Source: Clitoria ternatea (taxonomy: Eukaryota; Streptophyta; Magnoliopsida; Fabales; Fabaceae). From it: a DNA stretch of 64,000 nucleotides. The position numbers were made by a program, and so were the translations under genes. Position 1 is the stretch's first letter, and each line of letters begins with the position of its first letter. Below are positions 1-11,520 of this stretch, in pieces. The stretch lies in contig CM075673.1 of assembly GCA_037962975.1 (NCBI GenBank), positions 159,794,667-159,858,666 on the forward strand, written 5' to 3'. The notes under the pieces were generated by a model, which was not told where the DNA came from, ran no database searches, and saw nothing but the letters and a program-made list of their open reading frames with translations.

Positions 1-363
1 CGTTTGTGTTGAATCTTGAATTGTCCGTTTGGACAGTTTGGGATGAACAATTATATTTTATACGTCATTGTTAGTATGTACAAGTTAGGAGTTATTTTAA
101 AATTTGATAAAATTTCGGTAACTTGTATTTTGTGTTGTTCTCTGGGTGCATATTTGGTTGTGGTTGAATTTGATTTGACCACTCTCATTTTGTGTACTTA
201 GAGACCAATGCGAAATGCTGCCGAAATTTCATCAAATTTTAAAATAAGTCCTAACCTGTATATATGAATGACGTATAAAAATAATTGTCATGCTGAATGG
301 GTATAGGACCACCACCTTTGTATAAAAAGTGAGGTTGATCATAGCACCTTGTAAACAGTTGGT

Positions 364-1019
364 ATGGATCGGAGTTGGATTTCTGCGTCACGCCTAAGTC
401 TGGAGTACGAGGGGGGAGTTGAATCATTTATAGAATTCGTAGCGAGGAATGCAGTGGGGGTGAATGGAAAGTATTTTTGCCCTTGTGTTAAATGCTTCAA
501 CCTGCGTCGGGTAGACTTGGAAGAGGTGCGAGAACATCTACTGTGTGACGGTTTTCTACGTAGTTATACGCGTTGGATATGGCATGGTGAAGATGTGGTG
601 GTGCCAAGTAACAGCTCTCAGACTAAAAATCGAAGCTCGATGCATGACAACGATGTCGACATGGATGACTGACTCGAGGATATGATCCGTGATGTAGGGG
701 TAGAAGGTTTTAAGAAAGCTCATGTATATACAACTCTGTGTCAGGACTCTGAGCAGCCGTTGTATCCAAACTGCCTCAATTTCACGAGGTTATCAGCTGT
801 TTTGCGGTTGTTTAATTTGAAGGCCATAAACGGGTGGACGGATAAAAGTTTCACTGACTTACTGAAGTTGTTGAAAGAAATGCTCCCAGCTGGAAACACC
901 TTGCCGAAAAGTAACTATGAGGCCATAATACTCTATTCCATAATTATTGTTATGATATTTTGCATTTTGAAGTCTCAGTTATCACTCGTAACTGCAGGAC
1001 TCACTGGACGCTTCTGGTG
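364..1019 (+). pseudogene. TNP2-like CACTA transposase, N-terminal fragment
   Basis: Residues 1-80 from the ATG at 364 match the plant Transposase-associated domain. It starts MDRSWI, has a CPCVKC cysteine motif and a later HLLCDGF, and ends in W-HGE. An in-frame TGA at 670-672 interrupts the acidic linker. The context D-D-stop-L-E-D-M resembles the family's D-R-L-E-D-M, so CGA to TGA is the simplest explanation. The same frame continues at 682 with typical TNP2 sequence (LYPNC, then YEA) to about residue 85 of that part. After roughly position 930 the resemblance stops at a deletion junction, and the rest to 1019 is out-of-family sequence. The catalytic transposase core is absent. Confidence 0.85.
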
Positions 1020-1634
1020 ATCTGTCCGAAGGACTATCTTGCTCTGTACTTTGATAGTTTGCACAAAACAGCTCCACAAGACCTGAGAGATATAGTAGAC
1101 CGGTAAGTTCATCCCTAAACAATAACCACAAATTCAATTACATCATTTTTAGAACTATACAATTCTAACTTATCTTGTGTTTTGTTTGACGCAGGGCGGT
1201 GGTTGGATACAATGTACTGATTGGAAACAAGCACAAAGGAAGAACAGTTGTATGGGTGTACCCAAAAGTAAGTCAATCGTATTCATTCAAATCTTCAGTA
1301 CATGTTTTTTAAGTTCCGAATTCACTTATTCTATACTATATGTCCATTGTAGTCTTACAGGCAGAAGGGTACCTTTGAGTGTGGCTATTTCGTCATGCAC
1401 ACTATGCTGACCATTGTCCAACATCATTTAGTAGATGGATGGACAGAGGTAATTCTCATCACCGTGTCAATTTCTCCAATTTCATCAGTTTCATGTAATA
1501 AATAAAGCTTTTGTTCTAATTGTTTTGTGCATTGTTTGCAGTACTTTAATGACCGGTCATATTTCCCAAAGGAACTTGTGGATGATGTTAGAAGGCAATG
1601 GGCCTCACACTTCATTGAACTTAGGCAAAGCTAG
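998..1634 (+). CDS. Ulp1-like cysteine protease C-terminal domain of the CACTA element, four exons
   Basis: Four exons (998-1102, 1195-1267, 1353-1448, 1542-1634) with GT-AG introns join in one frame and end at TAG 1632-1634. The product carries the Ulp1/C48 peptidase signature in order: the catalytic histidine in HWTLL, the aspartate in YFDS, and the cysteine in FECGYF. Proteases of this type cleave SUMO-like modifiers, and CACTA elements often encode one beside TNP2. What is notable is that the domain has no stop or frameshift although TNP2 next to it is destroyed. The first exon's upstream partner is lost in the deletion, so no start codon is visible. The domain is probably an orphan and its expression is unknown. 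Confidence 0.8.
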
Positions 1635-1894
1635 ATATAGGATATTTATTCTTTTATATATGTATGTAGTAGGATTTAGGGTTTACTTTTATTAGATTAC
1701 ATTCAACTTAATTGTATATACTTTCATTTTTTAGGTTGTTATGAATTGATATAGAAAATAAATTGTTATATATATATATATACATACGATTCTTTGGGCA
1801 TAGTGTTGCTGTGGCATACTGTATACTGTACTGGCTTGTCTGAATGCAGGGTTGGGCAACGATAAAACAGAATGCATATTAAAAAAAAAAACCT

Positions 1895-2405
1895 CAGCAT
1901 TTATTCACGGTTATGGCAACAACCGTGAATAAAGACAAGATTTTTTCACGGTTACTACCATAACCGTGGAGATAGATACATTTTATCCACGGTTGTCCAT
2001 CACAACCGTGAATATAAGTAGTTTGTAACTGAAACTAAACCATACTTATATTCACGGTTATGATGGACAACCGTGGATAAAATGTATCTATATCCACGGT
2101 TGTCCATCATAACCGTGAATATAAATATGGTTTAGTTTCAGTTACAAACTACTTATATTCACGGTTTTGATGGACAACCGTGGATAAAATGTATCTATAT
2201 CCACGATTATTCTCGATAACCGTGAATATAAATAGTAAGTTATGTTCACAGTTGTTCTTAACCGTGGTTAGATGTGATTTATTACCACGGTTGTTAACCG
2301 TGGTTAAAGACCATCATCTACTACCACGGCTTCAACAACCACGGTTCTTTAACCGTGAATAAAGGCCTTTTTTAACCGTGATTATATCCTTTTTTTCCAC
2401 TAGTG
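1895..2405 (+). repeat. CACTA subterminal repeat array
   Basis: About twenty copies of the core AACCGTG or its complement CACGGTT alternate in both orientations. Each pair forms a dyad such as TTCACGGTT followed by AACCGTGAA. In En/Spm-type elements such arrays bind the TNPA-like protein. One stretch around 2050-2160 repeats the sequence around 1975-2045 almost exactly. Confidence 0.85.
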
Positions 2406-3230
2406 TTAGTTAGGGGTAAGTGTAAGGTTTATGTATTTACCGTTAATCACATGATTAATTTTTTTTATTGGCTTAGAGACATTATAATAAATTAGATAGT
2501 TGGCTTATAATTTTAGGTTGCCTGGTACCAATTACCAAAGATAAGAATTTAATTAATGGAGGATAGTTATCTTCCTAACAACCTAAATTAAAAAAATATT
2601 GAATTATTTTAATTAAATATATTAATTATTTTATGCTACTAAAATTATTTTTAAATTTTAATATTAATAAAAAGAAGTAAACTTCTCATATTTTACCATC
2701 AAATCACCTAGATGATTAGGTCTTTGAAGTTCATGATATTTACTGAAAGTAATTATTGAATCAAATGAGCAGCGGAAGAAAACATAGTTAATGATTTTAG
2801 GATATTTAATAAAAAGGAAAGGTATTGTAAAAAGATTTTAAAAAATTGAATTGACTTTTTTTTGAAAAATAAATAAATTGATTAAATAAACACAAAGAAT
2901 CAAATGGTATTTTGACTATTTTCGATTGAGTGAAAACTTAATCAATAAAAATACGTATAGCAGAAAAATAATAAATACAAGTAATAAATTCAAAAAATCT
3001 GATAAAAGGAATAAAAAGGGTGTGTATAAGGAAAGTGGGCTTTTAGTATGGAAAGTTCTCAGTGAGAAATCTGTGTAAGATTGTTAGGCCTTGAAACATT
3101 AATTGTTGTGTGGGAAAAAAAGTCGATGTAACTGTATAAAATTCTTTAAAAAAATATTGGTTGCCTTTGCATAGGACGGATTGGTCATTGCATGGGAGGG
3201 GTCCCGTACACATTATACATTAAATGCCCT
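2406..3230. other. AT-rich intergenic sequence
   Basis: No gene, RNA or element terminus was seen here apart from the CACTA boundary on its left. Stops are dense in all frames. Confidence 0.6.
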
Positions 3231-4897
3231 ATAAAACTCTTTTTTTATTAACAAAACACCTCAATCCGTCCCTGACTTTAGTAGCATCAGACACTTAGGT
3301 CCTTAGGTTAGTAAGTTAGACCCGTTAATCCCTCATGTCTATTATCGTCGAACACATAAGTCTCTATCGTTAATAGACGCTAAATGTCTGTTGGATTTAG
3401 GTGACGTGGATCGTTAAGTGCAAACGGGGAGTGCCATGTATGCATCAAACGACGTCGTTCCCATTAGACGAGACATATAAACCCAACGACGTCGTTTAAC
3501 CTTAGAAACTGAACGTCGTCGTTTAACCTTCTCACATGAAACCACATAGAAGCCAATGAGACCATGTCTTGTTAAAATAAGAGTAATCTAAATATTACTC
3601 CTCTTGAATGACTCTGTATTATTACTCCTGTATGTGTGTAATAAATTTACAATGTGTGGTGATGATTAACCTTGTAAAAATTGGTAGTATATGTATGTGT
3701 TTGTGAATAGACACTAATATTATTGATTCTATTGTCATTGATTCCCCAAACAAATTTTGATTCGGTTGTTATGCAAAGTGGGTAGGATATTCAGATTAGA
3801 CTTTATATTAGAGGTAGGTTTGTGGTTGATGGTCATGGCAAAAAAAGGATACAAATGGGGTAAGCTTAAAGATTAGGAGGAGTTAAACCCTATTTTTTAG
3901 ACTTCTTTTCTTTCATTAGGTTTGCTGAGAATTGTGGGTACTGTAGGTTAGAGAATATCTTTTGGTATAACCCCAAGTTTGATCAAAATCAAGGGTTGAA
4001 CCTGTTGAAGGGAGATAGTGATTTGTTGGACATGGTCAGATGTGCTAAGGATAACCAAGGGTAATGGATGTGTATTTTCAACATCCAGAGGATGAGACAT
4101 TAGTTATGGAAGTGGATATGGGCTGATAAGGTAAAAGTGCTGGTTAGGGTAGATGATGACATTGAAAGTGGTAGTGTTAAGACTAGGGAACAAGAATTTG
4201 GTTGTAGTTCTAAGACCAGTTCTATGACCAGTCATTAGGGAGTAGAGGATAGTCATAAGGATGTTAAGGGTAGTGATGAGGAAGTAGAAGGTAATGATGA
4301 GACCAAAGATGAAGGAGGAAGCCAGGATTGTAGCAGGAAAAGGAAAGGGAAAGCAAAGACACAAGGTGTAACAAAAAGAAGAAGCAAAAAGGAAAGAGGA
4401 AAAGGAAGGCACAAGAGAATAGAAGGTTAGTTATTCCTACTATAGTTAACAATGATACTGAGACTGAAGCTCAAGTTGGGGAAGACATTGGTGGAGATTC
4501 TGAAAACTCATGGGTTTCAGAAGAGCTGAAAAGGTTTAAAGGATAAGGATGAGTCAAGAGAGGTGTATCCTTAGTACAATGAAATAACTACTTTTGGCAC
4601 ATGGTGCTGGAGTGTGAGATAGAGTTTTCTTCACTTACAATGTTTAAACATGGCGTGAAGGATTACAATGTACAGGTAGAGAATTTAAGTGGGTTAAAAA
4701 TGATAAAGTTAGAGCAAGGGCTAGGTGTAAAGACAATTATGGCTGGGAAATTTTTTATAGTGTGAACCTAGTAAGGCAATCATACCAAATTAAGACTTTC
4801 AATGATCATCACTCATGTGTGAGGGTGATCAAGAATTTAACATGTGACCAGCAGTGGGTTACAGGAAAATTAGTAAAGTATATGATGAGGTAGCACG
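3231..4897 (+). mobile_element. Mutator-like element remnant, 5' part
   Basis: Positions 3231-3540 carry a terminal-looking region with the motif ACGACGTCGTT two to three times. That part of the call is weak. From about 3760 the six-frame reading gives broken N-terminal MuDR transposase, for example LNLLKGDSDLLDMVRCAKD near 4000. Better preserved is 4640-4890, where the DNA-binding region reads WVKNDKVRARARCKDNYGWE and then HHSCVR. The gene stops at 4897 where solo LTR Z begins and resumes at 32369. Several stops and frameshifts make it non-functional. Confidence 0.75.
3760..4893 (+). pseudogene. MuDR-type transposase, N-terminal half (broken)
   Basis: Recognisable blocks are an N-terminal segment at 3960-4060, a Lys/Arg-rich acidic-basic linker at 4310-4430 (KKKKQKGKRKRK-like), and the FAR1/MuDR-type DNA-binding domain at 4640-4890. 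The last ends in CDQQWVTGKLVKYMMR. Stops interrupt every block. The next residues of the protein are found 27.5 kb downstream at 32374. Confidence 0.75.
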
Positions 4898-7303
4898 TGT
4901 AATATCTTATAAATTTAATTTAAGTATCAATGAGTGGCGTAGATCAATAAATAAATTATTTAAAATCAAAACTTAAAATTTTGGAATTATTATAAATTAA
5001 TTTACCATTAATTAAGGTGATGGAATTAATTAAATTAATTAAATTGGGTGTAATTGTTAAAGTTTAAAATTAAGATAAATAAGTGATGGTAAGTTTTAAT
5101 TTACCAAAGAGTTAAAAACTAAAAGTTTAATTAAAGTTATAAAAGAAAAATAGAAAATAAAATAGTAAAAGACCATTTTGCCCTTAATGAATATGTGATA
5201 AAAATCTCTTCCTTCTTCCTATTTTCATTCACGCGGGAGAATAAAGCAGTAGGCGTCCATTTCCATTTTCTTCCATTGCCGTGAATGAACCTTCAAATCG
5301 AGGAACCATTTTGCGTCGGAATCTTAAATTGATCATGTTTTCAAGATCGTGGCTTCAAGGTAAGTCTTATGGTGTCATTAATTTCAAGCTCTCCCTCTTC
5401 TCCATGCTTTCTCTCTCTAGCCGTAGGGTGCCATTACGAGTAGGGGTACGATTTTTGCATTTTCTTAGTAAGCTAGAGCTTGGAAATGGCTTTTGTGACA
5501 AGTGGTGATGTCGAATTTTCATTTCCCTTCTCTTCCTCTCCTTGACCGAATATGCCCATGCATGGGGATGGTGTCATTTTGCATTTTTGTAGCTAATCAG
5601 GGTTTGAAATTGACTTTCATGATAATGGGTGTGATAATATATTTGTGGGTTTGTGTATCGACGTTCGTAGGTGGTGGAACGGGCGTCAGAGGATCGCTAG
5701 GTAAAGTGGGCATCGAGAGTAGGAGCGAATCAATGAACAATTTGACCGTGGGTCGTTACCGACACAAAGAACAGCTCGTGGAGGCTTGGAATCGAGTTAA
5801 GGGGGAAGGGTGTGGTGGGTTAAGGTTAACGTATAAATTATTACGTTATTTGACGTAGAGGAAAAAAGTAGATCGTAGCAACTATTAGATGGTTTAATTA
5901 AATTTAGAAAGTTAATGATTAGCGATTGGAGAATGAGAAAGTAAGGATGAACAATAAATTGTGAAGAAGACAAATAAAAGATAAATGAATAAGCTATTAT
6001 GTAACTAATTATATTGACGAGTGACGATCAGAGAATTATAGAGTAGCCTTTAGGGAACAAGAAAATTTATGAAGTAAGGTAACATAATGAAAAGTATGTA
6101 TACAGTGGTTATTAGATAAAATGTGAGTTTAAGTGGGTTATGCACATACATAAGGACATATTGATGTAAGATAAGGGAGTGAGAAACAAATAATAAGAAA
6201 CATGATAATTTGTCATTGATAATGCATAAAGGACATTAGTGAGATCATAAGACTAAGTGAGTATATGTGAAGTTGTAAATTATAGTGAAGGACTTTGATA
6301 AGAAATTAATATAGATGGAATTTATAATAAAATGGTAATGGTTACACATGAACAAAATGACGCGGGGTTGAAAGGTAGTTTATAATATTAATTGCTTTTG
6401 AAGATTGATGATTACAAGGTGATGATACATATGTATATGTAAGTATAATGATTCAACATGATCTAATGAGGATAATAATAAAAATTAAATGATCTAATGT
6501 GATTAGGATTGTGTAAATATAATTGGTGATGAATAATATGATTGATGTTGATAGCTTCTGTTAAATTGATGATTGTAATGATATAATATATTGATGATGC
6601 AATAGGTGTATATATGATGTGATGTGGTAATTATGTTGAGTGAAATTGAAATTGTATAATCCATGTGAATTGGCATGTGGCGTGTGAAAGTATGTTGTTG
6701 TGCATGAGAATGGAGGTTTGTGATTGTTATCGATTATTGGTGAGGTGATATCGTGTGACATGTGATATTATATTTGGGTCAGGTCTGTGTGGCCGTCTGG
6801 TGGAGATTCATGGGTCGGGTCTGTGTAGCCGCCCTGGATAATTAAAAGGTGAGGCTTTATGCCAATTGAGTAAGGGATGATTGATTATATGATAATGTGA
6901 TTGAGGATGTCCGACAGTATATGTGTACCCTCGCTTTTGGTTTCCGTGGTCAAGTCGGACCTAATTGAGCTACCCAGTGGTCAAGTAGGACTCAGTAGTT
7001 GAGGGAGAGCCAAGTCGGGCTCGGTGAACCAAGTCGGGTTCATAGGGTGTCAAGTCGGACTCCTAGCTGAAGGTCGACCCTTTTAGTATCTGAATACTAG
7101 AATGTCATATCATTTGTTTGAGAGCTAGTTATGTTTTACATGCCTTGACTTGAGATGATATTTATATTGGTGTTTGTGTAGTGATTTGTAAATGATTTCA
7201 TGTTTGATAAGATATGTTTATATATTTATATATGGTGTGTTATGTGAAATGAAATGAATAATCTGTAATGGCATGTGTTGATGATTCTAATATGATTAAT
7301 TTA

Positions 7304-7791
7304 TGATCCGGTCTCAATACCGGTATCCGATCTACAAGACATATTTTAACGTCTTTGTCAATTCGCCAATGTGTGACCGGTGTCATCGGTATACATTCGG
7401 ACTATAATTTCGTATCAGGCACTCTCCCTATACCGGTTGTCCAGGATAACACCATGACGCCGGATAACACGCACGTCACTATGCAGAAGACAAAAGGCAT
7501 TGCTACAGGGACCGATCAATAATTCCCTGCACTACGAGCCAAAATCTGCTCACGGGAATGATCAACTTGTCCCCTAATTCTAGTCTATACACTCTACGCT
7601 CAATATAATATAGCCACTTGACCCAATCATGCTGGCAAGTGCACAATAAAATAATAATATATAGTGCTATTGGAAGTTAGTGGTTCCCCACTAATATGTC
7701 CTCGTATTTTGAGCCAATCAGGTATATGAACTCTCTTCATCAATGAGGGGAGGGATCTTTGACAAAAACTACTTACGATTACCCTACAGAA
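7304..7791 (+). repeat. Inverted partial LTR of element family X
   Basis: It begins TGATCCGGTCTC, the reverse complement of the X LTR end. It is the near-perfect reverse complement of 8126-8430 joined to 28501-28672. It stops abruptly at about 7791 and lacks the last roughly 240 bp of the LTR. Confidence 0.85.
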
Positions 7792-7863
7792 CGGATATGC
7801 CACGTCGTGCCGAATGACCGTTCCGTATACATGCATGATTTCGTATTTCATTACCTCGGAGTT
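7792..7863 (+). pseudogene. 72-bp filler derived from the X antisense gene
   Basis: This stretch matches 29910-29993, part of the PF04195-like domain of copy 3, with only a few differences. It is sandwiched between an inverted and a forward X LTR, a position it does not hold in the intact element. Confidence 0.8.
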
Positions 7864-8579
7864 CGATCTGTCCTGAATCGGGGTCTAGAGATCCGGTGTC
7901 AAGTCAATCATAAATAGTATGAAGATTCTGTGCAGAAGACCGGATGTATGAGTATCCGGTGTAAATATCCATTGTCCTTGTATAAGGAGGGCGGATTGGG
8001 CGTTCTGGAGGTCCTTCACACCGGCCTAACGCGTTGATGTGGGCGAAAGGTGGTGTCACCTACAAAGATTCTCCGACGCTCAAGTCAGTGATAATATTCC
8101 AAGTGAGGAATGTTTTTCAGAGAGTAATCGTAAGTAGTTTTTGTCAAAGATCCCTCCCCTCATTGATGAAAAGAGTTCATATACCTGTTTGGCTCAAAAT
8201 ACGAGGACATATTAGTGGGGAACCACTAACTTCCAATAGCACTATATATTATTATTTTATTGTGCACTTGCCAGTATGATTGGGTCAAGTGGCTATATTA
8301 TATTGAGCGTAGAGTGTATAGACTAGAATTAGGGGACAAGTTGATCATTCCCGTGAGCAGATTTTGGCTCGTAGTGCAGGGAATTATTGATCGGTCCCTG
8401 TAGCAATGCCTTTTGTCTTCTGTATAGTGATGTAACATCCTGCTTTAATAATAGTTCAATTATGTAATTTATGAAGCATGGAAGGTCTGTAAGTGTTAAT
8501 CAATGAATAAAACACTTTATAGATGGTTTATAATACTCCAAAAATTCCATTTTTGGGTATAATTATAGAAACTACATAG

Positions 8580-9660
8580 ACCTGTATTGATAAAATCCAT
8601 TTTCCGGGTAAAATATGCCTTAAAAATGAATTTTCGAGTGAAAAAGGGGCTCTGTCCGAGTGAAGAATGAAAATTCCGAGTGACCAAGAGGAATTCCGAG
8701 TGGAAAATGGAAATACCGAGTGCAAATGGTGATTTCCGAGTGGAATATGGCCGAGTGAGCTTATTCCGAGTGAAATTCCTACACCCGAGACACTTATGTG
8801 TGAAGTGGAACTAATAGAACCACTTCTGGGTGAGAGAATCCAAGTGACTCACCTTGGGGTGACTCACTGCCGAGTTAAATTACTTAGAAAGACTCGTTTC
8901 CGAGTCAAATGCCATCGAATGACTCATTTCCAAGTCAATTACTCCTGAATGACTCGTTTCCGAGTCAAACACCACAGAAAGACTCATTTCCGAGTCAAGT
9001 GTCTTCCAGAGGCTCGTTTCCGAGTCGATCTTGATCAGACATTGCAATTCCGAATGAAGAATCGCTGAGTGCCTTCATTTTGAGTGAATTACATAGAAAA
9101 ATGCATTTCTGAGTGGCAAAATTCCGACTGGGGACACACGGTTTATTATTACTCAGATGTGTCAGTCTCTGGGATGAAACTCCGAGTGGAAAATCAATAG
9201 AGTGATGGGTCGGTTTTAGTGTAATTGCCGAGTGGAAGGCTAGCAAGAGATGACTCAGAATTGGAAAGATATACCCGAGTGAAAGACTAATTGAGATGAC
9301 TCGGTTTTAGGAGAATATACCGACTGAGTCACCTCCAAGGAAGAGAAATCAGACCGACTGTTTAATGAGGAATCAATTCCGAGTGAGTGATAAGTGAGGA
9401 CTCGGTTTCAGGATGTTCTACCGAGTGGATTAAGTTGTTTAAATGAAAACCGAGTGAATGAAAGTCGGTTTTCGCTTGAGCGAAACCCCTCTGCCAGTGC
9501 ATTGTATGGAACTCGCTCAAGCGAGTCGGTATCCGCTTGAGCGAGAGGGACTCGGATTTCCCTCTCTTCATAATACCGACCACTACCAGTCGGTATATAC
9601 ATGGACCGAGTGGAATTCCAGTCGGCCAAGAGGCTGACCGAGTGAAATTTCACTCGGAAT
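8580..9660 (+). repeat. CCGAGTGA/GACTCG motif array in Y-B
   Basis: Dozens of copies of CCGAGTGA recur at irregular 15-40 bp spacing. They are mixed with palindromic GACTCGTTTCCGAGTC units at 8890-9020 and with CGCTTGAGCGA palindromes at 9475-9545. The array ends shortly before the point where X-C is inserted. Confidence 0.9.
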
Positions 9661-9798
9661 TCACTGCCAGATCGACGTTGACTTCTGTTTTGTCCCTTCA
9701 TGCATTTTTTTAATAAATCATCTTCCATTATGTGCACTCCAGTGAGTGGGCTACAGAAGTGGAGCTTGCTTTCAACCTAAGCCACTCTTAATTCCCAC

Positions 9799-10531
9799 TG
9801 ATCTGTCCTGGACCGGGGTCAAGGGATCCGATCTCAAGCCAGTCACGAATGGTATGTCAATACCGTCTAGTAGACCGGATGTATGTGTATCCGATGTAGG
9901 TATCCGTTGTCCTTAAATGAGGAGAGCGGATTGGGCGTTCTGGAGATCCTTCACACCGACCTAACGCGTTGAAGTGGGCGAATGGTGGTGTCACCTGCAA
10001 AGATTCTCCGACGCTCAAGTCAGTGATTATATTCCAAGTAAGGAATATATTCAGAGAGGAATCAGTCGTAAAAGAGCTGAAGAAGAAGATCCCCCACTTC
10101 AATCATGAAGTGAGTTCATATACCTGATTGGCTCGATTAACGAGGACTCGTTGGTGGGGAACCACCAACTCCCATTAGCATTATTATATTGCGCACTTAC
10201 CTGCATGATTGGGTCAAGTGGCTATTTTATATTGAGCATAGAGAATGTAGACTAGGATTAGGGAACAAGTTGACCATTTCCGTGAGCAGAATTTGGCTCG
10301 TAGTGCAGGGAATTATTGATCGATCCCTGTAGCAACAATCCTTGTCTTTTGCACAGTGTCGTGTGTATTATCCGATGTCATGGTGTTATCCTGAACAACC
10401 GGTATAGGGAGAACGCCTGATACGGAATTACAGTCCGGATGTATACCGATGACACCGGTTACACGTAGATGTCTTATCAAAGACGTTGAAATATGTATAG
10501 CAGATCGGATACCGGTATTGAGACCGGATCA
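9799..10531 (-). repeat. X-C 3' LTR (left)
   Basis: It starts TGATCTGTCC and ends GACCGGATCA on this strand. It is 733 bp, aligns without gaps to 25365-26097 and has two mismatches. It is bounded on the left by the CCCAC duplication. Confidence 0.95.
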
Positions 10532-10546
10532 TATGTCCCCTAGCTT
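10532..10546 (-). promoter_or_regulatory. Polypurine tract of X-C
   Basis: On the minus strand the bases immediately before the 3' LTR read AAGCTAGGGGACATA, a purine-rich primer site. The related X' element keeps the same AAGCTAGGGGGCATA before its LTR at 49730. Confidence 0.7.
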
Positions 10547-11520
10547 GTGTGAGGGACTGAATAGTTGTTCACATAAGCTACTCAACCTGCGAGAGGTCTT
10601 AATATCGGTAAGCTTACGTGTGTAACAGTTCCTTAGCATCTGTTGTCATTCGTAAAGAACCGCTCTGAATTTAATAGAAAAGACCTTTCGGTACTGTCAC
10701 AACGGATTCAGACAAAAATTCGTTGTGTGAGAATTTCAAGAGTTTATTGGAATTGAAAGCTCTTGAAGTTCGTGTAACGGCTGTAAAGCGTAAATTGCGT
10801 TGCATGATTAGACATTAATGCTTTTAATCACGTGGGCAAGCAATTATTGCGTCTGAGATGAAAATCTCATTAACCGTCGTTTTGGGCTTAATGGGCCTGA
10901 AGTTTTCAAAACTTTTGGGCCTAGTGGATAGCCCTTTGCTGAGTCGCTATCGTTTTGGCGCCCAAGAATTTGGAACGGTTGTGTCGTTTCGCTTGTGAAC
11001 AGGTGCGTTTTATCGAGAACGACACAACTTCAAGAGGAGGTAACCGATCCTCTTTGTTTCCTATAAAAGGAATACTTAGTGGATTCTGGGTTCCACTTGC
11101 TTTTGCTTTCTCAACGAAACTCTGCAGAAATTTTGCAAGGAAGTTTATCGCCTATATTGCGAGGGTTTCTTCGTTCCTCAAATTCATCACTGTTATCTGA
11201 GGTAACTATCTCTTCCTTGTCGCTTTAGTTTCGCTTTGATTTGCTACTAGTAGTTATAGAAAGTAGGCTTCATCTAAAAAGGGGGGGAATCAGTTTCCCT
11301 CAACCCTAATAGTCGTGGGGAAGAATCCTTGTGATTCTTCCTAAGACTGAACTGCGTCGCTCAGAAAGGGGATCTTACTCACTGCGGGAAGTGACCTTTC
11401 CCTTCTCAGAGTCGCCCTCTGATTGTAATTGCTTTTAGAATGCAGTGAGTAATGATTGTAACTTTCTGACGACATTTTATTTTTTATCGTAGATTAAGGA
11501 GTTCGGTCTAGATATTTCCA
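10547..11520 (+). promoter_or_regulatory. Upstream region of antisense gene copy 1
   Basis: No coding region is intact here. The stretch repeats, in diverged form, the one before copy 2 (14998-15640) and before copy 3 (28673-29661). Shared features are the CCTAGCT-TGTGAGG start, a CACGTGGGC box (10839, 15243, 28974) containing the G-box CACGTG, and the conserved GAGGTAAC at 11200. CACGTG boxes are known bZIP/bHLH sites. That this is the promoter of the antisense gene is inference from position and conservation. Confidence 0.5.

Larger units (their letters stand above)
1..2405 (+). mobile_element. CACTA (En/Spm) DNA transposon, 3' part, internally deleted
   Basis: The right terminus is CACTAGTG at 2398-2405, whose reverse complement starts CACTA as this superfamily requires. 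It is preceded by about 500 bp of subterminal repeats. Upstream, in order, are a Transposase-associated/TNP2 N-terminal fragment and a spliced Ulp1-type protease end, the usual plant CACTA gene order. The 5' terminus lies outside the window, so no target duplication can be checked. The core of TNP2 between about 930 and 998 has been deleted, so the copy is non-autonomous. Confidence 0.9.

Noticed and set aside
1895..2390. CRISPR-like array of short repeats
   Set aside because: The repeats are inverted pairs with no constant spacer and end at a CACTA terminus. They are subterminal transposase-binding repeats in plant DNA.
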